DNA from: Eucommia ulmoides | Taxonomy: Eukaryota; Streptophyta; Magnoliopsida; Garryales; Eucommiaceae | Direction: 5' to 3' | Assembly: GCA_016647705.1 (NCBI GenBank) | Contig: CM028328.1 | Location: forward strand, 50,391,647-50,455,646 | DNA: 64,000 nucleotides | Notes under the pieces: model-generated | What the model was told of the DNA's origin: nothing | Seen by the model: the letters and a program-made list of their open reading frames with translations, nothing else | Databases searched by the model: none | Program-made: the position numbers and the translations under genes | In this document: positions 51,201 to 60,797 of the stretch, one piece after another | Numbering within the stretch: position 1 is the stretch's first letter | Layout of the letters: every line of letters starts with the position of its first letter

Positions 51201-51665
51201 CGAATTACTCACGGTAATAATAAAAATTACACACCAGTTTCAAAATCATAAAAGTTGAACTCAATTAATAAATAATCATTAGTATAATTCAAGATAAATC
51301 ACCTTTCGGTAGTTATTGAAATTAGTCTTAAGGATATATTCAACATTAGCAGGATCGGCAGTGTAGACTTCACTGTGTGAGGGCATGATCAGACGGTAAG
51401 TACTCTGTTTTCTAGCAAGAGATGTTTGGTAATCAAAAAGTCTTTTGAAATGTATGAGCTGATTGAACACAAGCCCTGCCACAGGTGGACGATGATCCTT
51501 TGAGATCAATTCTTTGATGTAAAAGAACACAATTATAGCTACTACTCCTATTACTAAGAAAATCGAAACTCCAATTACCGCTAAAATGAAATAATATTTA
51601 ATCGAAAACCCCAAGAGAACAAAGAACACAATGAAGAAGAAGTAAATGCCCATTGTAGAGAACAT
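27292..51665 (-). CDS. Cytochrome P450, CYP704 family, six exons, reading frame intact
   Basis: Exons (minus strand order): 51665-51303, 50658-50443, 49088-48804, 47642-47301, 45373-45173, 27474-27292. Their lengths are 363, 216, 285, 342, 201 and 183 nt, all multiples of three, every junction is GT-AG in phase 0, and they give 529 codons plus TAA, the usual CYP704 length. Seen in the protein: a hydrophobic N-terminal anchor (about residues 8-50) followed by a proline-containing hinge; I-helix IIAGKDTS; K-helix ETIR; PERW; and heme loop FQAGPRICLG with the cysteine ligand. The conserved TADPANVEYILKTNF and EFSTKNLRDFS stretches point to CYP704. Known members are ER-bound NADPH-dependent monooxygenases, several of them omega-hydroxylases of long-chain fatty acids (CYP704B in sporopollenin). 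The substrate here is inferred only. The heme-binding exon is 17.7 kb away from exon 5, behind a retrotransposon-filled intron. The first ATG (51665) is used; a second Met lies four codons on. Confidence 0.9.
28368..29019 (+). repeat. 5' LTR of the Tat element
   Basis: It runs TGATATGG...GAATCA and pairs with 43745-44393. A TATA box (CTATATAAAG) lies at about 28797-28806. The LTR is oriented opposite to the P450 gene. Confidence 0.9.
29020..29299 (+). mobile_element. Tat element leader and gag start
   Basis: Primer-binding site followed by the beginning of a gag-like frame near 29071, rich in Gln and Pro at its start. It ends at GTCCC (29295-29299), the left target duplication of the solo LTR that follows. 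Confidence 0.75.
29690..30160. repeat. GT-rich low-complexity block
   Basis: About 470 bp strongly biased to G and T on the plus strand, with many interrupted TGTG runs. Open frames on both strands here consist of Cys/Val or Thr/His repeats and are not genes. Confidence 0.9.
30158..30628. repeat. Tandem duplication, ~238-bp unit
   Basis: Copy 1 begins GCCGTCGGTGAGAAGAGG at 30158 and copy 2 at 30396. Both end GCAATCGTAATAGTAATTTTC. The copies are nearly identical, so the duplication is recent relative to the LTR. Confidence 0.92.
31084..31440 (+). repeat. Minisatellite, 40-bp unit, about nine copies
   Basis: The TCTCGTTAGGCGGGTATGAC-type unit starts at 31084, 31124, 31164, 31204, 31244, 31284, 31324, 31364 and 31404. 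The period is exactly 40 bp, and the last copy is more diverged. Confidence 0.95.
32235..36066 (+). mobile_element. Tat gag-pol remains up to the second RNase H
   Basis: Fossil coding region. The gag core is near 32500-32710 (typical DPTYHIHQFK and CRAFAMTLKG motifs), reverse transcriptase about 34130-34850 (MPFGLRN and YIDDIVVKS motifs), RNase H about 34950-35450, and the second RNase H about 35500-35990. It no longer reads as one frame and has many breaks. Confidence 0.85.
36067..37812 (+). mobile_element. Solo LTR related to the non-autonomous elements of 0.9-14.9 kb
   Basis: It starts TGATAGGTGTAAAT, ends GCAGCCACCA, and is bounded by a perfect 5-bp duplication GTGTT (36062-36066 and 37813-37817). 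Its start, the CTTGATCCGTACGCTTGCGG end motif and the ordered dyad array near 36301-36503 match the LTRs of the two non-autonomous elements. It sits between RNase H and integrase of the Tat element. The perfect duplication suggests it is younger than its host. Confidence 0.92.
37813..39000 (+). mobile_element. Tat integrase remains
   Basis: Integrase part of the Tat element. Recognisable are the core start MDVLGPFTPA, VVIDYFTKW, a YPQANGQAE motif and the C-terminal region near 38614-38997 ending in KPWNISDLHKYF. The zinc-binding N-terminal part lies near 37870-38090. It is broken. Confidence 0.85.
39205..39645. repeat. Tandem repeat, ~160-bp unit, about 2.7 copies
   Basis: Units start with AACTGAGCAA at 39205, 39363 and 39526 and are themselves built from shorter CTGAGC/CTCAGC words. 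They lie downstream of integrase. Tandem repeats in this position are known for Tat-lineage elements and can seed satellite DNA. Confidence 0.9.
39646..40300. other. Tat 3' untranslated region, no gene
   Basis: AT-rich sequence between the tandem repeats and the antisense gene. A lysine-rich plus-strand frame near 40070-40298 is low complexity and unconvincing. Confidence 0.5.
40308..43640 (-). mobile_element. Antisense coding region of the Tat element (Transposase_28-like), broken
   Basis: Several minus-strand coding stretches lie between integrase and the 3' LTR, facing opposite to gag-pol. The upstream part (about 42970-43640) has the FLTNLPVKVRDWQQWYIFFLGDWEF type of motif, broken here into short words such as FLTNLPVKV and GDWEF. 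This resembles the plant family named 'putative gypsy-type transposon' in domain databases. The later parts (about 41540-41990 and 40308-40673) are rich in heptad-like Glu/Lys/Leu and look like coiled coil. Antisense genes in this position are known in Retand and Grande. The function is unknown. It is broken, with several breaks. Confidence 0.7.
43745..44393 (+). repeat. 3' LTR of the Tat element
   Basis: It runs TGATATGG...AGCATCA and pairs with 28368-29019. A TATATAAAG box lies near 44170. Confidence 0.9.
44911..45172. other. P450 intron 5, donor-side remnant
   Basis: Intron sequence between exon 5 and the MULE-like element. It has GTTCCAAGATTTTTGGGAAC, a perfect-looking dyad at 44934-44953, and a related GTTCCCGAAAAACTTGGAA near 45058, which suggests a short MITE. 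Confidence 0.4.
45374..47300 (-). other. P450 intron 4 with MITE-like sequence
   Basis: A 1.93-kb intron. GGTGGTGTTTGGTTACTTA at 45839 and, inverted, TAGGTAGTGTTCGGTTGCAT at about 47030-47010 look like the two ends of a hAT-like insertion. Within it a ~120-bp block (46427-46545, GTCGGATGTGG...GAGGCCCAA) recurs at 46640-46760. TAGTATCAGAGC at about 46539 resembles a tRNA-Met primer-binding site, so a TRIM-type LTR remnant is possible. Confidence 0.4.
47643..48803 (-). other. P450 intron 3
   Basis: A 1.16-kb intron. A short MITE candidate at 48577-48771 has inverted ends AATTGCACTTT(T/G)CACCCCTG and lies only about 30 bp from the exon 3 donor. The end motif is of the same kind as the MULE-like element in intron 5. 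No 9-bp duplication was seen. Confidence 0.5.
49089..50442 (-). other. P450 intron 2 with two MITE-like stretches
   Basis: A 1.35-kb intron. 49165-49500 has weak inverted ends of the AAGGGATTAATTTACCCCC type. 49539-50176 begins with CGAAACTGAACCGAACGG, ends with CGAACCGTTGCCATCCCTA, and is filled with GGTTTTGGTTTCGG-like repeats. On the minus strand the end TAGGGATGGCAACGG is hAT-like. Confidence 0.5.
50659..51302 (-). other. P450 intron 1 with an LTR-like fragment
   Basis: A 0.64-kb intron. ACGTGGTTCGACAATTTGCC near 50785 is a phrase often seen in plant LTR-derived repeats, so 50710-51230 may be an old solo LTR or TRIM. No target duplication was found. Confidence 0.35.
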
Positions 51666-51690
51666 TGTGAATGATCCGACGACCTATGAG

Positions 51691-51700
51691 TTATATAATA
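51691..51700 (-). promoter_or_regulatory. Candidate TATA box of the P450 gene
   Basis: On the minus strand TATTATATAA lies 26-35 nt before the first ATG. If it is used, the leader is very short or translation starts at the second ATG. AT-rich context keeps confidence low. Confidence 0.3.
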
Positions 51701-52271
51701 CTAGAATACCTATCTTTGGAGCATTCTCTTTGGAATCATCTGTAGGGTAATGTTTTCTTTGTAGCCTTGTGTTAGACTTTGAGTTTCACGAATTAAAACA
51801 TCATTTTCAAACAAAGGGAATCCCTAAAAAACATAGTAGTTTATGATGGGTTTTCCTAGATTGTCTTCAAGTTCAAACTATGTAGTGTTGTTGAACATGC
51901 CAAATGAAAATCATTCAAGGGGTTGTTTGGTTTTGAACTTGAAAAACAGCTTTATTGAAAATGTTGGGAACAGTTTTCAAAAATAGTTTTTGAAAATTGC
52001 GAAAACTTGTTTGGCTTTGTTTTTTGGAATTTTTAAGAATAGAATCTTTATTAAAAAGTGTCAAAAATAAAAGTAGAAGTGGTATGATGTGGAAATGTGG
52101 TTGATTGAATTTTTTGGAAAAACAAAATGAAGAAAAAAATTATTGATATGATTGATTATAAATGTAATTATGTAAGAGAGAAAACTCTAAGTAGAGATAA
52201 AAACAAAAATATTTTAAAAAACTAATAAAATATAATATTAAAAAAGAGGCAATGTGCAATGTGATTGATTG
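51701..52271. other. P450 upstream region
   Basis: About 0.6 kb between the gene start and the LTR pair. From about 51918 it reads GGGGTTGTTTGGTTTTGAAC, the style of a hAT-like MITE end whose other end is missing, perhaps cut off by the LTR insertion. No other gene is visible. Confidence 0.4.
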
Positions 52272-54366
52272 TGTTGATTTTAAGATTTTGATGAACAATT
52301 AAGTATTGATGTTTTGGTATGACTAATGTTTGATTAAGTGTTTCAGTGATTTAAAGTTCCAATAATGAAGATGTCAAATTGAATGGATGCTAAATGAAGA
52401 TATCAAGATAATGAAGAAGTATTAAGAGTTTGAAAAAATTAGGAAAAACAACCCAAGTATATCTTAACTCTTAATATCCCATTTAGGAACACACACATAA
52501 CACAAAATGAATTTTATCTTTTATGTATGTATTGGTTAAGTGTAATTATTTGCTCTTATGTGAATTAAAAAGAAATATTTTTGAATGACTAATATGGAAT
52601 ATAAGAATATTAGTGGAGTTTATTAAAAGATAAAAATGGGTAAATAGGCGAAATCATAAAAGAAAGTGAGTAAAAAATGAGATTAGAGAAAAGATGCAGA
52701 AGGTAGCAATTAACTGAGGAGTCGACCGGCTAATGGTGGCTGAACTCCCTAAATCAAAGAGTCGACCGACAAGTCGACTGGTGAAAACAACTTAACTCTC
52801 TGAATCGAAGAGTCGACCGACAGGTCGACCGATGAACTATATAGGCTACTCCTTAAATCGTTTAGTCAACTGGGCAGTCGACTGAGTGCTCTGTTTCAGG
52901 ATATTGTTTGATTCGAAATCATATCTAAAAGTAGTCGTTTTTTGTTAGAATTTGAGAGAGATTTAAGAGATTTGGTTATATTTAAGATATGGTTCATCTA
53001 TTGTTTAATTCCTATAAATTTGGTACTTGGAATTAAAGTGTTTTTCAAATTAATCCTTTTAATACTTTTTATCTTTTCGAATTAAGTTTGAAAATTCTTT
53101 TGTGGGACTAAATTGAATATTTTGAAAGTTATTATTAAGTGAAATATACCTTAAAAGAAAGACATTAATATATAGGGTCTTTAAGTGATTTTAGAAGACA
53201 TGTCTTGTGGAAACTAGCCGTTATAAGGCTTGTTCCATATTTCTATAAAAAGACCTGCGGATTTCATAATGAAGTAACATCATATAAAAAACTATTCAGT
53301 TCATAAGTTTTTATAAGAGTCATCATTCTGATATTTATTTTGAGGGATCATATTGTGATATCAATTATTGAGGTGTTCTTGAGTTAAACCGTTATTGTAT
53401 AAGCGTCAACGATTTGAGCTATCCAGCGTTTCACTCTATTATTCTTCGGTGTTATCCGGGTGAGATCTTTCCAATTATATTCTTTTATTGCATTAGTTAT
53501 TTATTGTTTGGAAATTGATTTTAAAAATTGTTTATAATTTTTTAAGAAAATATTTTTACAAATAATTTCTTAAATCTGATTACGTGCTCCAATTTGCTAC
53601 CCATATCTTGTTAAAATCATATTTTTGTATCTCACATATTTCTATCACTAGTTGGAATATTAATTGAGTTATTGTTTTTCTGGAGTGGTAGAAGTTCCGA
53701 GTGAGATTTACTTCTTATCAATTTGTGTATTGGTGAGTTGTGACAGATTAAATATCATTAGGGGTATTTAATCAAGAGTAGCCGGGTTTCAGTCTCTTCC
53801 TGTAAAGAGATTGAGGTATTAATTCTTCCTGAATAGAATTAGTGTGATTGATTTGTAAATGTTCTATCCTTACCTGGAAAAATGATACTTAGAGTGTTTT
53901 GAGAGATTTTGATTCTTGAGCCTAAGGTATAAAAAGAGTTCGGCTAATCTTTAGCCTGTAAAAAGATAGGTTATTCTTGAGCCTGTAAAAAGTAGAGGTC
54001 ATTCTTGAGCCTTGGAAAATAAAATTGTAAAGGTTGATTCTGAGCCTGTAAAAGAATCGGTGTGTGGGTTTAGTTCCTACATTTAAAGGGATCTTGAGAA
54101 TTAGTGGGTGCGAATCTTCATGGAGCTTGGAAGATTAGACTAGCCAAGAGTAACTTGGTGAATCAGGATATATCTTGGTGTGCTGTATTATTAATTTGTT
54201 TATTTTTGTTGTTTGAGTGTGCATTTAGTTGATTATATTATTCTGCTGTGATATAAAGATAATAATTAATTTAGACTTAAAATTAATTATTTGATTTATT
54301 GAATTTTATTCTGATTATTTTTAATTACCCAATTCACCCCTCATTGGGTATTCTACTAGGCCAACA
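52272..54366 (-). mobile_element. LTR of the TGTTGGCC family, reverse orientation
   Basis: Read on minus it starts TGTTGGCCTAGTAG at 54366 and ends AAAATCAACA at 52272, so it is complete at both ends (~2.1 kb). It carries the GTCGACCGAC-type repeats (about 52725-52870). GATTG precedes it on the left and ATCAC follows on the right, so the target duplication has been lost, consistent with rearrangement at the junction with the next copy. Confidence 0.8.
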
Positions 54367-54370
54367 ATCA

Positions 54371-55985
54371 CTTTAAAGGTAGTAACCAAACTCACACACC
54401 GATTGTTTTACAGGCTCAAAATCAACTTTTACAATTTCCTTTTCCAAGACTCAGGAATAACCTCTACTTTTTACAGGTTCAAGAATAACCTATCTTTTTA
54501 CAGGCTAAAGATTAACCTAACTCTTTTTATACCTTAGGCTCAAGAATAAAAACCTCTCAAAATACTCCAAGTATCATTTTCCCAGGTAAGGATGGAATAT
54601 TTACAAATCACTCACACTAATTCTATTCAAGAAGAATTAATACCTCAATCTCTTTATAAAAAGGACTAAAACCCGGCTATCCTTGATTAAATACCCCCAA
54701 TGATATTTAATTCGTCATAACTCACCAATACACAAATTGATAAGAAGTAAATCTCACTTAGAGCTTCTTCCATCCCAGATAAACAATAAATCAATTAATA
54801 TATCAACTAGTGATAGAAATACGTGAGATACAAAAATATGATTTTAACAAGATATCGGTAGAAAATTAGAGCACGTAATTAGATTTAAGAAATTGTTTAT
54901 GAAAATATTTTCTTAAAAAATCAAAAATATTTTCTAAGATCAATTTCCAAACAATAAACAAATAATGCAATAAAAGAATATAATTAGAAAAATCTCACCC
55001 GGATAACACCGAAGAATAATAGATTAAAACGTTGGATAGCTCAATTGATAACGCTTACACAATCAGCGCTTTAACTCAAGAACACCTTAATAATTGCTAT
55101 CACAATATGATCCCTCAAAATAAATATCAAAATGATGACTCTTATAAAAACTTATGAACTGAATAGTGCTTGATATGGTGTTACTTCAATATGAAATCCG
55201 CAGGTCTTTTTATAGAAATATGAAACAAGCCCTATAACGGCTAATTTCCACAAGATATGTCTTCTAAAATCACTTAAAGACCTCATATATTAATGCCTTT
55301 CTTTTAAGGTATATTGCACTTAATAGTAGCTTTCAAAATATTCAATTTAGTCCCACAAAAGAATTTTCAAACTTAATTCCAAAAGATAGGAAGTATTAAA
55401 AGGACCAATTTAAAAAACACTTTAATTCTAAGTACCAAATCTATAGGAATTAAACAATAGATGAACCATATCTTACATATCACCAAATCCCTTAAATCTA
55501 TCTCAAATCCTAACAAAAAATGGCTACTTTTATATATGATTTCTAATCAAACAATATCCTGAAACAGAGCACTCAGTTGACTAGACGATTTAGGGAGTAG
55601 CCTATGCAGTTCATCAGTTGACCGCTCGGTCGACTCTTCGATTCAGAGAGTTCAGTTGTTTTCACCGATCGACCTGTCGGTCGACTCTTCGATTCAGAGA
55701 GTTCAGCCACCATTGATCGGTCGACTTCTCAGTTGACTGCTACCTTCTGGATCTTTTATCCGATCTCATTTTTTACTCACTTTCTTTTAAGATTTCGCCC
55801 CTTTATCCATTTTTATCTTTAAATAAACTCCACTAATATTCTTATATTCCATTTTAGTCATTCAAAAATATTTCTTTTCAATTCACATAGGAGCAAATAA
55901 TTACACTTAACCAAAACACACATAAAAGATAAAATTCATTTTGTGCCATGTGTGTGTTCCTAAATGGAATATTAAAAGTTAAAAG
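54371..55985 (+). mobile_element. Second LTR of the same family, inverted, ends missing
   Basis: Closely matches the reverse complement of about 52460-54100. It lacks the first ~265 bp and the last ~190 bp of the family. Together with its neighbour it forms a large imperfect palindrome. Confidence 0.82.
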
Positions 55986-57719
55986 GGGATTTTAATATGG
56001 GCCCCAAGGCCCACTAATATATTATACATATACCCATCCATATATTGTATTTAACATAAAACCCATATTGATTCCGTGCAGTGTACTCGTGAGAATCGCG
56101 CGTGAGAGGTGATGCTATATGGTAAGTGTTCTTTCTCAAAATTCCATTTTCGAACCTTCCATCCTCTAATCCATGCTCAGAATCTTGATATAGAAAGTGG
56201 ATATTCACCTTCTTCTCTAAATAAATCGCAATCCCCAAATTTGTAACCGGTCGTTCGTCGCTTGTCTGCAATAATCAGGGCACCGATGTTATTCAACCGT
56301 CTCCGCCTACCGTAGCCGTCGTCGTCACCTGCTTCAGTCGTCGCCGTCGCCGCAAACCTGCTGTAGTCGTCGCCGTCGCCGCAAACATCGCCTACACGTT
56401 GGTAGAACATCGGCGCCGCAACAGTAGCTCGATCTCGCCTCACCGTCGCCGTTCAAGCGTCGTCCCCATTCAAATCCAGCCGCCGTCGCCGTCGATTTGA
56501 GTCCGTCGGTTTCAATTTCTGTAAGTTTCATATCAATTAAAGGTGTTTGATTTTCTAGGGTTTGGGTAATGCGAACAATGAGCAGTCCACTGATGGCTTG
56601 TAGTTGAGATGATGAATGCACTGTAAGAATCATATATTATTTGGTGTGTTCTTGATTTTGGATTGTTAGGAATTTTAATGCACAGCAAAAATCCATCTCC
56701 CCCCTTGCATTGTTCATATTTCGGCCATCTCAACACCAAAATTCGGATTCTTGCTTGCTTGTTGATTGGAGTTTAATTCAAAATTAGGGTTAGGAATGTG
56801 GAGAAATTAGAATCGGAATTTTGGTGTGTTGAGATGGTGAATGCACATTAATAATCATATATTGGTTGTTGCGTGAGTTACTGAAATATTTATTGTTCGG
56901 GTTGTTAAATTGTTGATGTGTAGCAATATTACGTATATGCAGTTGTGTTCTTCAATTTCGCTTTTGGTTGCATCACAAATAGAGATGGCCATTTACTTGT
57001 TATCAATTTATGATTGAATAGTTAATGTGTAGCCACTAATGTTGAGGTATTTTACTGTGTAGCAAAATTTACGAATTAAAAGACTTGTTTTGGATTGACA
57101 ATTTGTTACATTTCACTGTTCATGTGGGATTTCTATCGAATTGTTGTTGTGGTGTAATAATCGATATTTAATTAGTGTATATCAAAAAAAATATGTTCGA
57201 TTTATATAGATTATTAATGTGTATAAAAAAACATGAAGTGAAGACTTGTTTTAGATACACAACTTGAGACTTTTTCGCTGTTGGTTTGTGGTGTTGATAA
57301 AGAGTTACTGTGGTGTAAAAATTAATGTGTATTTAATTAATAAAGAGTTACTATTGATAAAGAGTTACCATTGATAAAGAGTTACTGTGGTTCATTACTT
57401 TTTTATGATGGATGTGATAATACTCTAAAAGCACACAGTTGATTCATTACAATCTATAGACCATCAACGTCAAATTCTGTACATGCATAATGGCAACCAG
57501 TAGTTCAGAATGTATCAAAGGGAACCAGGCTCATAAATGTGAATTCGGAACCAGGCTCATAAATGTGTATCAAAAATTGATGTTTGGTTAATAGAGTTTG
57601 AAATTGTGAAGCAAAATTCAACAATTAAATATATGTTTTTTAATTATAACGTTCGACCTCTACATTGTTAATGTTTGGATGTCGATTTTTTGTCCGACAC
57701 CGGAATTGTTTCTCAGGTA
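55986..57719 (+). other. Upstream part of the Ulp1-carrying MULE
   Basis: No confident coding exon. 56280-56520 is CG-rich with TCGCCGTCGCCG runs and a 29-bp duplication starting at 56328 and 56357, which looks like a transcribed leader. CTGTAAGTTTC at about 56519 is a good splice donor and TTTCTCAG at 57709-57716 a good acceptor just before the ATG, so a 5'-UTR intron is plausible. TTGATAAAGAGTTAC is repeated three to four times at 57294-57392, and a 29-bp block is repeated at 57519-57565. I could not identify the left MULE terminus. Confidence 0.45.
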
Positions 57720-60700
57720 ATGGCAGGTGCATCCGAAAGCGATCCAATGACCCATAATCAAACAAGGGGTAAACAGTTTCGATGTAATTTGCGTAGTTTT
57801 TGCGATTTAATGGGAAAAAACCGAAGGAAGTTTCGTCCCTGCCATATTGATGTGATGTCGTCCACTCCGTTTTGGCCTTTCTTTAAGGCATTCGTTGACG
57901 GCAATGTTGTGGTTCAACAATGCACCAAAAGTGACCAAGACATCTTTGCGCTGTTGAAGTATTATAATCGGTAAAAATTGTTTATTTTGCATATCGAAAC
58001 AATTATGTTGCAATGATATTTACTGGTTTACTATAATTTTCTGAACATTTTTTTATTGTTTTGCGTATTGAACAAATGTAAGAAAGCTTTTGTGTTTGGT
58101 GGAAAGAGTATTTCTTTGAGTGCGAGAGATATATCATTATTCTTTGGAATAAAAAATGGGACCAAAGTAGTTGAACATACGTATGCGAAGAAGATTATGA
58201 GTCCGTTTGTTCAACGACGTTTTGTTGGAGTGGACCAAGTCTCAACGAGAGTGATATTACAGACGATTGACACGATTATTGATCGGAACGATCACGATGA
58301 CGTTGAGGATGACGTAAGGTCGATGTGTTTGTACGCTTTTGTGACTTGCTTTTTTGCAACTACTGGTACAAATAGTGGATGGTCGTTTGTTCAAATGGTA
58401 GAGGACTTGCATGCAATGTCTGAATATGCATGGGCTGATGCTATTGCGAAGGGGGAAAATGATTCTATCCTTAATAACATTGACAAACCTTATGCGATTC
58501 GTGGCTGCATCATCGCTATATTGGTAAGTTGTTTATAGGTGCAATGACAAATGTTGTATATATTCTTGTTTGTTGATTTAATAATTTTTTCTAGTTTCTA
58601 TATGTTATTACTCTTAGTATATGTTTTGCGAGCGTTCAACCTTGTTAGATCCAGACTACAATCACCAAGCTATGCCAGTTGGCGGTGATGTCAGTTGGAT
58701 CGGCATTCCTCGATTCACCCGTTGGAATTTGTCTTCTTTAAAGAACGTGTTGCATGGGGTGAATGATCTCAATGAAAATCAGGTTAGTGCCAATAGTATC
58801 TTTGAAATATTATATGTATGTCATTAAATGGCTGGTTGTATAATATATAAGAATTTTATTGCATAGCAAAAGTTACGTGTATTGTATCATTTATAAGAAT
58901 GTTACTGTATATTGACTATTAATGGTATTCTACCGTTTTCAGATAATCTCTGACGATCTGGTGCCATCATCTATGGAAGAGTTGTATGTATTCGGGGCCC
59001 AACCAACGGCAACATCAGCGGGCTTACCTCCCCCTGAGCAACAACCCCCGGACGAGCTCACTGAAATCAAGAAGCAATTGGAGTGTTCGTTGAATCAAAA
59101 TAGTGAGTTGGTTGCGGAGAATGTCCATCTTCGCTCTGAGCTGAAAAGCCGTGACGAGTTGATAACATCGTTGATGAAACAGTTAGATGATTTGGCGGAA
59201 CGGACGACGATCATTGATGCGGAACAAATACGCGAAAAAAAATCCGTTGCCAATTTAGCTTCATCTCCAAGTATGAAACCTCTTGAACATGCCGAACTAC
59301 AAACTTCTATGGTAAGGGAGATTAAACGGCAAAAAAGAAAACCCGCAAGAAAGTCAGATTACGTGTATGAAAGGGTTAAAAAGCGAAGTAAAAAGGAGTG
59401 TGTTCAAGTAGTGATTGATGTGGATGAGATCCCGTTGATACATCGCATGACTAGAAAGAAACCCGAAAAACTTCCAAACAAAAAAAGAAGCGCGGTGGCC
59501 AAATTACTAGACGAAAGTGATTGGGATAAAATAAAATCCATACATGAAACACATGATGATGCGTATGTATTCGTTATATTTACTTCGAATCAATTTGTAC
59601 TTTTTTCTTAAATTCCCTATTCACTTTATTGATTTAATTTTTTGCTCTTCAGTGACCTAGCATGGATTGGATTGGATGGCTTCCTTGGCGTCCGTTTTGC
59701 CGACATTATCGATCTCCTAACAGGAGAACAATTATCTAGTAGGGTAAGAAAATATACTGGATGTCATGTATTTTAATGAACACATAAACTTGATTTTTTT
59801 TTGCCTCGTTCTTTTGTAGGTGATAGATACGTTTGCCGAGATAATACACCATCGCCAAATTGAAATTTTTAATGGCAGTTCAAATGTTGATGCTCCCCAC
59901 AGAGTGTTTGTTATGCCTAGTCTTTCTTGCGTAACTTCATTTTTTCCACGGTGTTTGATTATGGTATATTTTGGTGCATTTGTATTTCTAGTCTTTTAAT
60001 GCATATTAAAATTTGTGCCGATTTTGATGATAGACTTACATTAAAGAGAATAGAGAGGCAATCATTCGGGAACAAATGGATAAACAATTCAATATAGGTG
60101 TTATTGGGAAATACGAGACGATAATGTTCCCAATAAACACTCCTGGGAGGAAATCTGCACCATCGCACTGGGCATTACTTGCTTTCGAGATAGAGCATGG
60201 GACTTTGAATCACTACAACTCGCTATATAGTCTTAATTCACATGATCCGCATTTCGAGAGCGCCAAACTTATAGTAATGTTTTAGATATTTTACGAATTA
60301 ATTGATTATGAGTTTACAATAATAATCTTACATGCCAAATGCACTCTCGTACATTAATTTAGTGTTATTATTTGTTTAAACTTAATTGGTGATATCATTG
60401 TTTGCAAAATATAGGTGGATTATATTAACAGCTATTTCACTCAGTATACGACTTCGTCGAGCGCTTCTACACAAGAACGATCGATAACTTTGGAGCCTGT
60501 TTATGACACGGCTCAGCAAATGGTTGATCGGTAAGTGTGGATTTTGATTTGAATTAGGTTTGTAAAAATATGCGATATTTATAATAGAAATTTGTATGGG
60601 TTTTTTTTGCCAGACCTGACTGCGGAGTAATTGTTACCTATATAATGAGGCAGTTTGTCATTGGGCAACGAGCGAACGTCAAGCGTGAATGCAAAACCAG

Positions 60701-60797
60701 AATAGCAACGGTGGAAATGGCGGATCTTATCAAGGACATAATAAATGACAAACATGGGTGTTGGGCTTTTGATTCATGTTATGCGCAGAGCAGTTGA
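57720..60797 (+). CDS. Ulp1-like (C48) cysteine protease gene carried by a MULE
   Basis: Exons I can support: 57720-57973, about 58081-58523, 58618-58782, 58943-59562, 59653-59743, 59820-59963, 60034-60273, 60415-60530 and 60614-60797 (TGA). From exon 2 onward the junctions are GT-AG and in phase. The junction between the first two exons does not resolve: the only AG sites give a frame one base off, so either decay or a missed splice is likely. The N-terminal half resembles the plant mobile domain of Ulp1-bearing MULE proteins. Exon 4 encodes a coiled coil (around ELTEIKKQLE to LMKQLDDLAE) and then basic nuclear-localisation-like stretches. The C-terminal protease has the His of SHWALL (60166-60168) and the Cys of DCGVIV (60621-60623), while the usual Asp of HYDSL reads Asn (60217-60219). 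Family members would cleave SUMO-like modifiers; activity here is doubtful. Confidence 0.75.

Noticed and set aside
56177-56739. Overlapping minus-strand frames rich in Arg, Asp and Gly
   Set aside because: They arise from TCGCCG repeats in the probable leader of the plus-strand Ulp1 gene.
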